From Glycine soja (taxonomy: Eukaryota; Streptophyta; Magnoliopsida; Fabales; Fabaceae), in the NCBI RefSeq assembly GCF_004193775.1, contig NC_041019.1, positions 33,356,827 through 33,420,826 on the forward strand: a stretch of 64,000 nt of DNA. The letters are read 5' to 3'. Made by a program: the position numbers and the translations under genes. Position 1 is the first letter of the stretch. Each line of letters begins with the position of its first letter. Of the stretch, positions 1 to 12,205 are shown piece after piece. The notes under the pieces were generated by a model that was given only the letters and a program-made list of their open reading frames with translations, made no database searches and was not told the DNA's origin.

Positions 1-52
1 AGGGGAAGAATCTAGTGAAGAAATCTACCCCCAAGAAGAAGGAAAACCTTTA

Positions 53-967
53 ATGGTTAAGGAGGAGTGTAAGGAGGTAAGTGTCTCCTCCAAGAGGTTA
101 GCTAAGAAGGAAAGACATTTTGAAATAAAGACAAATATTAAAGAAATTTCCCCTCTTAAACAACCTCCACATTTTCTCCTTTGTAAAAAGACACTTGTTA
201 GCATTGCCACACCTCTTAGGCTTGAGTTTATTCCTCAAGTAAAGCAGTTGTTGGATGAGGGTTTGGTTCGCAAGAGCTTAAATCCTTGTGCTTTGTTGGT
301 GCCCAAAATAGGTGTTATTAGGCACCAAATCCCTATGATAGGTGGTATGATGAATGTGTTGAGTGGTGCAACACTCTTTTGTAAAATCACTCATGCACCA
401 GACATCTTCATGATTTGTGTACATAGGGACTCATTAGGTAGGTTTGTTCTTATTTTTTGTTTCAATGCAAACCTAGGTGCTCATGTGGGACACCTTAGGT
501 TTGTCGTAATTTTTTGTAGGAATAATCAACATGAAAATAAAGAAAAAGGTATGTTTTATTCCATTACTTTCCTTTACTTTTTAAATAGTGATCAAGGGCT
601 TCCCATGGACCCTAAGAGAATAAAGGTCATTCCTGAGTGGCCTACTCCACCAAGTATAAGGGAAATTTGGGGCTTCAATATCTTAACAAACTTTTACAAA
701 AGGTTTGTCCCATATTTTTCTATACTTGTAGCACCACTCATTGAGTTGGTGAGGAACTATATTCTCTTATGGGAAGATGGCCAAGAAAGGGGTTTTCAAT
801 CCTTACTGTACTCTAACATACCCAACATCACTAATACATATGTTTTTATTCTTTTTACAGGTGTTGAGGAAAGAATTAATGAGTTTCAAGAACCTCTGGA
901 TTTGAGGTCAAATCCTTTTCAAGGGAGAGGGAATGATGCAATCCTACCCCCCAAGGGCATTGGATAG
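53..967 (+). pseudogene. Truncated Ty3/gypsy reverse-transcriptase ORF of element A (304 codons, open)
   Basis: The N-terminal half resembles the start of a gypsy RT (residues about 60-110: IPQVKQLLDEGLVRKSLNPC, then LLVPK). Around residue 110 it jumps from the region just before the catalytic core to a sequence like the segment after it (WPTPPSIREIWGF... then RFVPYFS, typical of the RT/RNase H boundary). The YxDD motif, RNase H and integrase are missing. The ATG overlaps the stop of the preceding gag-like frame (TAATG). The frame runs through the polypurine tract into the LTR. A second copy at 45282-46196 has exactly the same length and deletion points, is about 78% identical by eye, and also has no stop. 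A polymerase role is excluded. Whether it encodes any product is unknown. Confidence 0.75.
921..933 (+). other. Polypurine tract of element A
   Basis: The purine run AAGGGAGAGGGAA lies directly against the TG that starts the 3' LTR, the standard place for plus-strand priming. Element B has the matching tract at 46150-46162. Confidence 0.8.
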
Positions 968-1895
968 AAGACTCCAAGAACATTGGGCCAAAGATGCAAG
1001 AGAAGGCCCTAGGGTTCTCATGAGCCTTAGGGTAGATTTCGGGCCCATGGGCTAAGTATGAGCCCACTTATCTTTGTACATATTATATTAAGGTTTCATT
1101 AATTTTGGGTCTTGTATTTAGGGTTCCATAATGTAGGTAGGGTACCCTAGAAATATAGGATTTTTCAGCCCTTGTATTTTAGGGCACCTAGACTAGTTTT
1201 TGTATTAGGGGTAGTTTTGTAATTTCACATGCACTAAGTGAATATTTGATGTGTGTGGTTGGGAATAAATTTAATTGAATTGGTAGAAGCCCAATCCAAT
1301 TAAATTTTAGATGGGGAGGTGAGCATTTGCTTACTACACCCCATTGCCACATCATATAGTCACTCTTTGTGCATGTCCTTCATGCTTTTCATGCCTCATG
1401 ACACCTAAGCACACTTAGTGGATAATCTTGGAATTGATATTGGATTAGTGGGCTGAACCATAACTAAAATTCACTAATCATAATTAGTGAAATTTTGGGT
1501 CCAAAGTTTGGCTCCACAAATTCAATTTCAAATTCAAGTGAAATTTGAATTTCCCTCCAATTTTGTGTGACACTTAGGCTATAAATAGAGGTCATGTGTG
1601 TGCATTTTTTTCAACTTTGATCATTTGAATATTAAACTTCAGATTTCAAAGCTCATTTGGAGCACAAAATTTCGTGCTCTTCTCTCCCTCTCCCTTCATT
1701 CATCTCCTTCTTCCTCCAAGCTCTTATCCATGGCCTCCTTTGGTGGTGAGCTTCTTCTAGACTCATCTTCTCCTTGAAGTTGCATCTCCTCTCTCTCTTC
1801 CTTCTTCATTCCGCTGCCATTCATCTTCCAAGAAGCAAAGGAACCCATTGATGAAGAAGATCCTAGGCCTACAAGCTCCAATGGAGCTTACATCA
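934..1895 (+). repeat. 3' LTR of element A (962 bp)
   Basis: It starts TGATGCAATCC directly after the polypurine tract and ends CTTACATCA, giving TG...CA ends. A TATAAATA box is at about 1580. The first 130 bp match the LTRs of element B (3485 and 46163); the middle differs, so A belongs to another subfamily. A short ORF on the opposite strand near 1696-1881 is not supported as a gene. Confidence 0.85.
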
Positions 1896-3484
1896 GGGTA
1901 TCAACTTGTGATCCCTGGTCTCCCATTCTCCTTTCAATTGGTGGATCACAAAGGCTAAGTCCCCATATACTTTGAGCAACTTGACCTTGAAGTCAATTGC
2001 TGCTTGGATCCCAAGGGCGCATGCCTCGTACTCAGACATGTTATTCATGTAGTCTAAGCCCAACCTAGCTGTGAAGGGTATACATTGATCATCGGGGGTA
2101 ACCAAAACTGCCCCTACTCTATGGCCTAGTGCGTTGGACCTGCCGTCAAACCACACAATCCATTTCTCCCTATCTTCATCCCCCATCTCCTCCTCGAACA
2201 AGGTCATGATGACCTCGTTAGGGAACTCGGGGTGCATTGGTTGATAGTCATTGATGGGCTACTGAGCCAAGTAGTCTTCCAAGGCACTTCCCTTTATTGC
2301 CTTTTGTGTGACATAAACAATGTTGAATTCTGACAATAGAACCTGCCACCGAGCGATCTGTTCGGTGAGGGTGGGCTTTTCAAATATGTACTTGACTGGG
2401 TCCATTTTGGACACCAACCAAGTGGTGTTGCTCAGCATGTATTGCCTTAGACGGTGGGCTGCCTACAGCAAGGCACAACATGACCTTTCAAGCAAAGAAT
2501 AGTTCATTTCACATGCTGTGAACTTTTTGCTTAAGTAATAAACGGCCCGTTCCCTCTTTTCGGACTTGTCATGTTGCCCTAGCATACACCCCATCGACTC
2601 ATCCAACACAATCATGTATAGGATAAGGGGCCTTCCAAGCACCGGTGGCACAGGCACTGGAGGGTTCATAAGGCATCAGTTGATCTTTCCGAACGCTACT
2701 TGGCAGTCGTCGTTCCATTGGACAGACTGGTTCTTATGCAATAGCTTGAAGAGAGGCTCACAAGTAGTAGTTAGTTGCGATATGAACCTCGCTATATAAT
2801 TCAAACGTCCTAGGAAGCCTCGGACCTACTTTTCGGTGCGTAGCTCAGGCATTTCAAGGATGGCTTTCACCTTGTCCGGGTCTACCTCTACCCCTTTCTG
2901 GCTTACGATAAAACCAAGCAATTTTCCCAACTTGACCCCGAAATTGCACTTGGTGGGATTCAATCTTAATCGGTACTTACGCAACCTTTCGAAAAACCTC
3001 CATAAGTTGACGAGATGTTCCTCCTCGGTTTTAGACTTGGTAATCATATCATCCATGTAGACTTCAATTTCTTTGTGCATCATGTCATGGAATAATGCTA
3101 CCATAGCCCGTTGATAGGTTACCCCAGCGTTCTTAAGCCCGAAGGACATCACTTTGTAGCAGAACGTCCCCCACAGGGTGACGAAGGTCATCTTTTTCAT
3201 GTCCTCTGGTGCCATCTTTATTTGGTTGTAGCCCAAGAACCCGTCCATGAAAGGAAACAGAGTGAAGTTTGCAGTGTTGTCTACAAGGTCATCGATGTGC
3301 GGTAAAGGAAAGTTGTCCTTTGGATTGGCTCAGTTTAGATCCTGATAGTCCACGCACATCCGCACCTTCCCATCCTTCTTAGAGACTGGCACAATGTTGG
3401 CAACCCATTCCGAGTATTGGGCGACCACCAAGAAGCTGGGGTCAAATTGCTTTTTCACCTCTTCCTTTATTTTCAAGGACATCT
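1896..3484 (-). pseudogene. Host element T: Tat/Ogre-like pol fragment (RT and RNase H)
   Basis: Read on the minus strand from 3484 to 1896, this gives RT (YMDDM near 3060, FGLKNAG near 3135), the RT-RNase H connection (about 2830-2460) and RNase H (residues like TNNMSEYEACALG, then VYGDLAF) down to 1896. It aligns along its length with the pol ORF at 28757-32156. Decay is seen as a TGA after the VDYQDLN motif near 3325, several frame breaks, and YMDDM in place of YVDDM. At 3484 it is interrupted by element B. The frame resumes at 46997 on the far side of B, with CATCT duplicated, so both pieces are one older element running right to left. Confidence 0.85.
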
Positions 3485-4337
3485 TGATGCAATCCTACCC
3501 CCCAAGGGTATTGGATAGAAGACTCCAAGAGGATTGGGCTAGAGCTGCTAAAGAAGGCCTTGGGGTTCTCATGAACCCCAGGATAGATTTCTGAGCCCAT
3601 GGACAAAGGTTGGGTCCTCTCTTCTTTGTAAACATTAGAATAGGTTTTTCCTTCTTTTGGGCCTTGTATTTTGGCCATTCTAGTAGTATAGGGTTTTAGC
3701 CTTGTATTTCAGGGCATTTTGAGTAGTCTTTGTAGTAGGGACTTTTTTTTTATATTTTCATGTATATTTCGCATGAGGATAAGCTTAGCTATTATAAGGG
3801 GTGTGTGTAGCTAAGCTGTAGCTTCTTTAGGAATCTTCTCAAGGAAGCTTCTCAAGAAGGTGAGCTTAGTTATTAGAGGTGTGTGTGTAGCTAAGCTCTA
3901 GCTTCTCTAGGAAGTTTTCTCAAAGAAGCTTCTCAAGGAAGTTTTCTCAAGAAAGCTTCTCAAGGAAGCTACCTAGTATATAAATAAAAGCATGTGTAAC
4001 ACTTGTTATAACTTTGATGAATGAGAGTCTTGTGAGACACAACTCAAAGTTCAACTTCTGTCCCTTTTTCTTCCTTCAATTTCATGCTCCCCCCTCTCTC
4101 TTTCTCTCCCTCTTTCTTTTCCTCCATTGAAGCATCCTCTCCAAGCTTCTTATCCAAGGCTCATCTTGGTGGTGAAGCTCCTTCTTCCATGGCTTATTCC
4201 CTAGTGGATGGCGCCTCCTCTCACCTCTTCTCCTTTGTCTTCCGCTGCATCTCCATGGTGGAAAATCACCATTAAAGGACCTCATTGAAGCTCAAAGATC
4301 CAGCCTCCATAGAAGCCCCATAAGCAAGCTTCCATCA
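3485..4337 (+). repeat. 5' LTR of element B (853 bp)
   Basis: It has TG...CA ends. A TATA-like TATATAAATA lies near 3977. The stretch 3830-3970 is a run of short AAGCTTCTCAAGGA-like repeats. It matches the 3' LTR at 46163-46996 throughout. Confidence 0.9.
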
Positions 4338-4339
4338 AG

Positions 4340-4353
4340 TGGTAATCAGAGCA
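4340..4353 (+). other. Primer binding site, initiator-tRNA-Met type
   Basis: TGGTAATCAGAGCA lies 2 bp after the LTR end. The usual plant tRNA-Met site is TGGTATCAGAGC, so this one carries an extra A. It supports reading 3485-4337 as the 5' LTR. Confidence 0.7.
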
Positions 4354-4841
4354 CAAGAGCTTCAAGTAGGTGCTCCTTAAACCTCCATTAATTTTTTGCT
4401 TCACCTTCTCTTCCGTTGTTGTTTCTTCATTTTTTCTCCATGTATCTCCTCACATGTCTTGTGCTAAATGTTGTTAACATGATTCTTTAGAGTTTCCACC
4501 GATTAAACTTGCTATAGAAGCTAGATTTGATTTTCTATGGTTCAAATTTCTTGTTCTTGTTCTTGAACCATGAATTGTGTTGAGTTTAGGTTCCTTTGAG
4601 TTTTGTCTTGTTATTTTTTGTGGCTGAAACCTAAACCATAAAATTCTTACAAAAATATTAAAGTAGAAGAAAACCTCAAAAATCTAGAGTGACTTGTTCA
4701 CCTATTGTAGTTTTGTCATAGAAGTCATGTCTAGTCATGAAACTTGTCACATAAGATTTCTTATGTTGTGCTAAATTTTATTTTTCTTGTTTCTTTGTCT
4801 AACTCATTTGTTCATGAGTGTATGAAATTCTCTTAGCCTAT
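4354..4841 (+). other. Leader of element B, no gene
   Basis: T-rich non-coding sequence with no open frame of note. It stops at 4841, where the composite starts with TGTTATACC, and should continue at 44681. Confidence 0.6.
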
Positions 4842-6445
4842 TGTTATACCCTAATTTCATCCGGGGATTATAATTTGATGATATACAACCATTGATTGGC
4901 CGCTTCGAGATATTTGGCACCCTTTGTTGCACAATATGTGAAGTCCCGAGACGTGCCGAAAATCAAAAGGAAGTAGGCTTACGCGATCCGTGAAAATTTC
5001 GTGATGTGACGGAAATCGAAAGGAGGTATTTTTCGCAATCCGTGAGTTTTCGTAACTTCTTCGAAAGCTAAAAAAGGAGTAAATACATAATCCGTAAGGA
5101 CTCGTAACCTTGCGGAAGGAAAATAAGTATCGTTACAAAATTCGTAAATTTTCGTAACGTTACGGAAAAAGAATTACCAAAAAAAGGTAGAGGGGGTGCA
5201 TTTAGTAAAAATGGGGGTACAAATAGCAATCAGGCCCACTTGGGCCTTCCAGATTCTTCCTCCAGAAGGTTGTTGCTTCTGGAGGAAGCAACCTTGCTCG
5301 CCTGGGCGAGCTGGGTGGCAAGCTCCTCCCCTATTTTGCTATAATTAGGGGGAGGAGTGAAGGGAGAAGGGGTTCAGCCTTCTTGGCACTTCTTATTCTC
5401 TCGAAATTCCTGAGGAAAATTTTTTTGCGTGAAGAAAATCCAAGCCGAGGCGCTTCCGTAACGTTTCCGTGAGTAATTACGCGAAGATTCTCGACCGTTC
5501 TTCAACATTCATCGTTCGTTCTTCGTTTTCTTCAGTCTTCAACGGGTAAGTACTTCAAACCAAGCCTTTTAATTCATTCTATGTACCCGTGGTGGTCCAC
5601 ATTTTGTTTCATGTATTTTTATTCTCGTTTTCATTCGCTTTCTATACCCCCTTTTGATGTGCTTAAGTCATTTATTTAAGTCATTTCTCGCCTAATCCAA
5701 AAATAAAATAAATTTCCACCGATCATTTGAATTGTAGTATTCGTTAATTTCTGTTAAAATGAATTCCGACCGTTCGGTCGTGCCGTAACCACGTTGGAAA
5801 TCAAAAAAGAGGTAAAATAATAATATAATAATAAAAAAATACCTTTTAGTAAAATAAAGCGAAAAATCAATCGGACGTTTTCTCTTTGGGATTTCTCATT
5901 TTTAATTGAATTAACTAATAACTAAAGTGAAACTAAGGCTAAAATCAACTCGCATAGTCAAGCTCGTCCACAAAAAAATAGGGTTTTGAAAGTTTATCAT
6001 TTCAGTTTCTTACCAAGTAAATGGATCATTTTTAAGGTCCAACGCCTTAAAATGATCACCCTTCAAGTAAAAAGAATCACTTGATTCACGCACGTGAAAG
6101 AACTATGTAGGTCTGATTTCCTCTTTGATGGAGGGTACGTAGGAGCAAGAGCCCCGCTTTTGTCGACCTTAAAAAATAAAAAGAAATAAAAGTTAAGATA
6201 ACACAATTTCCACAATTCTGAAAAATAGGTTGTTGTCCTTTGAGACGAACGTGAGAGGTGCTAATACCTTCCTCAAACGTAAATACAACTCCCGAACTTA
6301 GAATTTTCATTTTGACCGGTTTCCTTCGTTTTTCCCGACGTTTTCCACAAATAAACGTTGGTGGTGACTCTGCGCATCTTTCCTCCTTTGGGAAGCGCAC
6401 CCGTGAGCCTCGCCCTCGCTCGCTCGCGAAGGGCACGTTGCGACA
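4842..6445 (+). repeat. 5' LTR of the plus-strand half-element (element 1), 1604 bp
   Basis: Starts TGTTATACCC and ends GCGACA. A GC palindrome GCTCGCCTGGGCGAGC near 5300 is followed by CTATAATTAGGGGGAGG, the likely promoter. A strong splice-donor-like GGGTAAGTAC follows at about 5545. Near 6095-6170 it carries one copy of the ACTACGTAGG hairpin motif. It is clearly diverged from the minus LTR at 43026-44680, so the two are not one element's LTR pair. Confidence 0.85.
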
Positions 6446-6465
6446 GTTGGCGACTCCACTGGGGA
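6446..6465 (+). other. Primer binding site of element 1
   Basis: TTGGCGACTCCACTGGGGA follows the LTR end directly. The same site follows the element 2 LTR (8661-8680), and its reverse complement precedes the minus LTR (43007-43025). It resembles the tRNA-Arg-type site reported for Tat/Ogre elements; the matching tRNA was not checked. Confidence 0.8.
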
Positions 6466-6494
6466 TTTTTTTTGTGAGTTAGGCCTATTTTAAG

Positions 6495-8660
6495 TGTCAT
6501 ACCCTAATTTCGTCCGGGGACCTTTGCTTGATGACATGCGACCTTTCTTTGGTCCTTGTGAGGTGCTTGGCATCCATCATTGGGCAATTTGTTAAATTCC
6601 AGGACATGCCGAAAAACCAAAAAAAATATATTGATGCACAATCCGTAAGTTTCCGTGACACACCGGAAATCAAATGGAAGCATCGTTGCATAATTAAGTG
6701 AGATTCCGTAACATTCCGTAAGTCAAAAAGGGGATGATTATGTAATCCGCAAGGTTCCGTAACATTACGGAAAGAAAACAATTATCGTTACGAGATTCGT
6801 AAGTTTCCGTAACTTTACGAAAAAAGAATCACCAAAAAAGGTAAGGGGGTGAACTTATCAAGATAGGGGTGTAAATAGAAATTCAAATCTAGGCCCTTCT
6901 AGAACATTTTGGAAGTTGGGTTGCTTAAGGAGGAAGCAACTGGGCGGCAAGCTCCTCCACGTTTTTGAAAAATGGTTTTCGGGGCTTCCGCGGCTTCCGT
7001 AATACTTCCGTAAAATTTCCGAAAACCTTGGGTAAGCATATTCCACTTAACATTGGTGAAAGGGAAGAGAAAAAAGATGAAAATCAAATTCGAAAACAGT
7101 TCCGTAAGGCTTCCGTAACTTTTCCGTAAAATACGAAAAGGGGGGTGAACTTAGTAATTCGGGTGCGCTTAGAAATCTTCTTCATTAAGTCTTTGGGCGG
7201 CAAGCACCTCCCTTTTTTTCTATAAATAGGGGAGGGGGGAGCTGTTTCAAAATGTTCAAGACCCCTTTGGCTATGCATTTCGGCTATTTTGGGCAAAAAA
7301 CACGTTTTCGTGAAGAAAAATCAAGTCGAAGTACTTCCGTAACGCTTCCGTAAGCGATTCTGTGAAAATTCTTCATCGTTCTTCGTCGTTCTTCACCGTT
7401 CTTCATCCGTTCTTCGTTCGTTCTTCGTTCTTCAACGGGTAAGTTTTCGAATCCGAGACTTTCAATTCATTTCTTGTTTTGTGTACTTTCACTTTAATTT
7501 CGTTTACTTTCAGTTTTCTTTTCTTCAGTTTTTAATGTGCTTTAACCATTTATTTAAGCCGTTTTCTCGTCTAATAAATGATAAAATGAATTTCAACCGA
7601 TCATTTGTGTTGTAATCTCGTTTAATCACTGTTAAAACGAAATCTAACCGATCATTCACGCTATAACCTCGGTTAAACCAAAAAAAGTAAAATAATAATA
7701 AAATAATCAAAATATCTTGAAAAATAATAATAAAATAATCAAAATATCTTTGAATAAAATAATAAAAAAAATCAATCGGACGTTTTTCTTTGGAAGTTTC
7801 CTTGAATGAATTGATTAATAACCAAAGTGAAACTAAGACTAAAATCAACTCACAAATCAAGTTTTTTTCCGAAAAATCACTAAAAACCGTTTTAAGGTCC
7901 AGCGCCTTAAACGGTCCTCTTTGCTTTTATCGGTTAACATGGACCGTTCAAAAGCATAAAATCAACATGTAACTTTACCACTTTTGCAAGAACTACGTAG
8001 GTCTGATTTCCTCATCGCAATTGAGGATACGTAGGAGCAAAAGCCCCGCTTTTGTCGACCACCCCAAGAGATCGTTAATGGTCCAAATGCCTTAACGTTT
8101 CTCTCCTTTCAAAAACAAGAGATCGTTAATGGTCCAACGCCTTAACGTTTCTCCCCTTTCAAAATCAAAAGACCGTTTAATGGTTCAACACCTTAAATGA
8201 CCTTTTGTTCAATAAAAACATATTTTGCAAAAAAGACAAAAAACAACTTAACCAAACACTTTGTTCCGAAAGAACTACGTAGGTCTGATTTCCTCATCAC
8301 AAATTGAGGAATACGTAGGAGCAAAGGGAAACACCCTTGTCGACCACAAAAAAGAAAAATATAAAAAGGGTATAAAGGATATAAGAACATAAAAGGGAAC
8401 ATAAAAATCAAAGTCATGTTTGCACATTCGATTAAAGGCTACCGTCCCTTGGGACGGACGTGTGGGGTGCTAATACCTTCCCCGTGCGTAAATACAACTC
8501 CCGAACCTTTCAACTTAAAAGTTCGTAGATCGCGTCTTTTCCGGTTTTTCCGACGTTTTCCTCAAATAAACGTTGGTGGCGACTCCGCGCGTATTCCTTT
8601 CGTGGAACACGCATCCCGCGAGTCACGCGTCGCCCTCCCGCCGAAGGGTAGGTTGCGACA
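6495..8660 (+). repeat. 5' LTR of element 2 (2166 bp)
   Basis: TG...CA ends. It has a TATAAATAGGGGAGG promoter box at 7221 and a splice-donor-like GGGTAAGTTT at about 7437 after a CT-rich leader of GTTCTTC repeats. The U5 part holds two copies of the ACTACGTAGG hairpin motif (about 7989-8060 and 8272-8345) and tandem copies of an AAGAGATCGTTAATGGTCC-like block (8067-8205). Small minus-strand ORFs in it repeat in every LTR copy and are not genes. Confidence 0.93.
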
Positions 8661-8680
8661 GTTGGCGACTCCACTGGGGA
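8661..8680 (+). other. Primer binding site of element 2
   Basis: TTGGCGACTCCACTGGGGA starts one base after the LTR end and is identical to the site at 6446-6465. Confidence 0.85.
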
Positions 8681-10347
8681 CTATTTTTAGAGAGTTAGGC
8701 CATTTAACCTTGTGCAATGTTTTACCGTGACTTATCCCTTTGTTGGTTTTCCTTTATTATGTTCTTGTATATATAACTCTTTGATGCTTTCAGTGCATTT
8801 TTGTATGCATGAGGTAAATATTTATTCATTTGATGCACACAAACACTAACACTATTTGCACACACGGTGAGTTGAAAAAGGGCCCTATACCCGGGTTCGT
8901 GGGAACATAAGGAGTGGAGGTGAATCTGTGATCATGCTAGGTCTCCGACTTGCTTGATTACAGTGAACCCTCATCTAGAGCTTTTCTCTTTGAAAACATA
9001 TTGTTGCTAGTAGTCCCTACTGCTGCATTATGTTCTTCGAAGAGGATGATACCTCTAGAAACCATCAAGAGAGATATGACTACCTTGGGGATTATCACTA
9101 AAAGCCTAGTTAGCTCTCTCCCTTATAGGTCCCTTAAATAGGGGCACGGAGCAAACACGCTGCGTGCCATTTTTCACACTGCCATGCATAAGTATCATAT
9201 ACCCTTTTGCTTATATTTGTTTGTGAATATTATCGTACTATGTACATCCCCGTGTTGTGCCTTTCGCATATGCATCATGCGTGGGTTTCGTCTTTGATCC
9301 CCTCACTTTAGCAAACCGACGGAGGGTCCGTGTCGCCTTCTTAAAAAACATGCGTTGGGTGCCATGCTGCCCAAACGTTGTATCCAAGAAGGAAACAATT
9401 TCTCGGGCTCCCGTATCCGTAAAATGCATTCATATCATGCATCGCATAAGCATCTCTTCATAACATCATAATGAACATATCGTTCCTGCATTTGTCCGTT
9501 ATCATATGCCAGCCTCACATTTTGCATGAGTCATTGCATCATCATGCATATGCGTTCAACATACTTTTTGTTCTACAAAATGCATACCTTTTGTTTTCAT
9601 GTTTGCTCATGCATGAGCCTTGCATTTTCCTCTACAAAACGAAAACAAAAAAAGGAAGCATGAAAATTCATGATGCATTCTTGGTTGCATATATTCGGTA
9701 CCATGAGCCAACCATGTTGGGATCATAAACCCGTTTCACAACAACAAAACAAAATAATTGAACATGGTACCTAATGCATGGTTAACTAGGAAATGGTGTT
9801 TCTTCGGGCATCTCAATTTCATAATTACATTTTCCATGCATAGCTTAAAGTATGCCCGAGTCATTCATCCCTATGAGATGTTGTTGAAATATTGGCGATC
9901 AGAATTGCCATTCCTTGGATTATAGGGTTGAACCAAGCTCATGCTTTTATAAAAAGGTTCATCAAGTCAAGTTGAAATATGGAAGTAACCGTCTTGCAAA
10001 ATTGGGGCAAAAGATGAATCGAGTCACATCACTGCTTCGTCTACTGCCAAACATATTTAGGATTGTTGATGTCCTTGTTACTTCCAGTTTCACCTTGACA
10101 AAGATGTCATGGACCATGTTGAAAATCTAAATTGATTCAACCCCATATCCTGCGTAAAAATTCGCAATACTTCAACTGTACATCATTCGCATACATCCAT
10201 GCTTTTCATTGGTTGCATTGCTCATTGCATTATTTCCTTGAAAAATAAAATAAAATAAAATAAAATGAACTTAATCATTGTTATCAAAAAAAAAAAAAAA
10301 AACATGCTTTACGGCATCCTCACCGAACTTGTGCTAGAGCTAGAGTA
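8681..10347 (+). other. Leader of element 2, ORF1 deleted
   Basis: Non-coding, CAT-rich sequence. It aligns in reverse orientation with 43004-42250 and then with 40310-39447 of the minus half-element. The roughly 1.9 kb holding ORF1 there is missing here. The breakpoint, about 9395-9430, lies in a 30-bp segment that occurs imperfectly on both sides of ORF1 in the minus copy. An (AAAAT)n run at about 10243-10265 and an A run at about 10287-10302 precede gag. Confidence 0.7.
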
Positions 10348-12205
10348 ATGGGTGAAGTAGAGGAGATACAAGAGAAGATGAAGGCCGACATGGAGGCCAT
10401 TAAAGAGAAAATGGCCACAATGATGGAGGCCATGATGAGCGTGAAGAAGATAATGGAAGCCAATGCGGTTGCAATTGCCGCTACCAGCGTTGTTGCTAAG
10501 GTGAACCTGATGTCCCCATCCGGCATCAACCAAATGAATCATCCAACCTCAGATATGGTAGGCAAAGATTTGGGAAGTACGGGCAGCCCCCATAATGTAC
10601 AAATTCAAAACGAGCACGCCTTCCCGCCATATGGCTTGCCTCTCAACTATACGCCACCCAAAGTGGCGTACACTCCCAATAAGAATGTCAATAACTCCAC
10701 TCCTATACCCATTGAGAGCCAACAACCCCAAACTGATCATGCACATGTCTCTTAAACCGTGGGGGGGACACATGAAATTCCCCACCACAATCTAGCCGAC
10801 TTCGAGCCTTGCCTCGGATATGCCACGGAAGGGCAAGCAGTTGGTGGTATACCCCTACAAAACCCTTTGGAAGGCCCTCAGTATCACCCACAACTACACC
10901 TCTTGCATTCCACGACAAGTAAAAACCCTCATGCTATGGCAGAAATGGGAAAGTTGGATCATCTAGAGGAAAGGCTCAGGGCCATTGAAGGAGGTGAAGA
11001 TTATGCCTTTGCTAACCTAAAAGAGTTGTTCCTAGAACCCAATATCATCACCCCTCCCAAGTTCAAGGTGCTGGACCTTGACAAGTACAAGGGGACTACT
11101 TGTCCCAAGAACCATCTAAAGATGTATTGTTAGAAGATGGGGGAATACGCAAAAGATGAGGAATTGCTAATACATTCCTTCCATGAAAGTCTTACTGGGG
11201 TAGCTGTTACCTGGTACACTAACTTGGAACCTTCCCGAGTCCATTCTTGGAAGGACCTAATGGTTGCCTTTGTTAGGCAGTATTAGTACAATTTTGATAT
11301 GGTTCTGGATAGGATGCAACTACAGAACATTTGCAAAAAGGGGGACGGATCTTTCAAAGAACATGCCCAAAAGGTGGAGGGATCTGGCGGCCCAAGTGGT
11401 ACCCCCAATGATGGAAAGGGAGACGATAATCGTGATGGTAGACACATTATCGATACTCTACTATGAAAAGATGGTGGGCTACGCACCCTCAAAGCTTTGC
11501 GGATTTGGTCTTCGCCAGTGAAAGGATCGAAGTGGATCTGAAAAGAGGCAAATTTAATCATCCTGCTTAGACGAATGAGAAAACTGGGGCAAATAAAGAG
11601 GGTGAGGATGAGGGAGAAACCCATGCTGTGACTGCCATTCCTATACGGCCAAGTTTCCCACCAACCCAACAATGTCATTACTCAGCCAATAACAAACCTC
11701 CTCCTTACCCCACCACCCAGTTATCCACAAAGGCCATCCCTAAATCAACCACAAAGTCTGTCTACCGCACTTCCAATGACGAAGACCACCTTTAGCACAA
11801 ACCAAAAAAAAACACCAACAAAAAGGAATTTTGCAGCAAAAAGCCTGTAGGGTTCACCCCAAATTCCGTTGTCATATGCTAAACTTGATCCCATATCTAC
11901 TTGATAATTCAATGGTAGCCATAACCCTAGCCAAGGTTCATCAACCTCCATTTCTCCGAGAATACGACTCGAACGCAACGTGTGCTTGTCACGGAGAAGC
12001 CCCGGGGCGTTCCATTGAGCATTGTAGGGCTCTGAAGCGTAAGGTGCAAGGTCTAATTGATACGGGCTGGCTGAAATTTGAGGAGAATCGCTTGTTGAAT
12101 CCTAACATTAACAAGCAACACCATACATGGGGTAATTCTGGAAGCTGTTGTTATGACTCATCAGGATTTTCAAGTTTATGCCATAAACCACAGTTACAAT
12201 GTTAA
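10348..12205 (+). pseudogene. Decayed gag of element 2
   Basis: Pieces in several frames match the gag at 24841-26622: a methionine-rich start (10348), LDHLEERLRAIEGGEDYAFA (about 10950-11010), PPKFKVLDLDKYKGTTCPK (11060-11110), a WYTNLE region (11210), WRDLAAQVVPP (about 11375) and a C-terminal zinc-knuckle-like CACHGEAPGRSIEHC (about 11970). The frame is broken near 10755 (TAA), at 11131 (TAG) and at later points. The last 124 codons (11831-12205) translate identically in the minus half-element (37523-37897), so this gag was inactive before the copies spread. No product is expected. Confidence 0.8.

Larger units (their letters stand above)
1..1895 (+). mobile_element. Element A: 3' part of a short non-autonomous Ty3/gypsy LTR element
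   Basis: The window opens inside the element. Visible parts are the 3' end of a gag-like frame (1-54), a truncated reverse-transcriptase ORF (53-967), a polypurine tract (921-933) and the 3' LTR (934-1895). The 5' LTR lies outside the window. At 1896 the minus-strand Tat pol frame of host T begins abruptly in mid-codon context, so A is inserted in T. The adjacent 5 bp are GGGTA, the expected target duplication; its partner would be left of the window. The layout matches element B (44998-46996), including the same internal deletions. Confidence 0.85.

Noticed and set aside
6497..8417. Small ORFs inside LTRs (also at 19903-21823 and 44397-44678)
   Set aside because: Present in every LTR copy only because the LTRs are duplicates; no protein similarity recognised.
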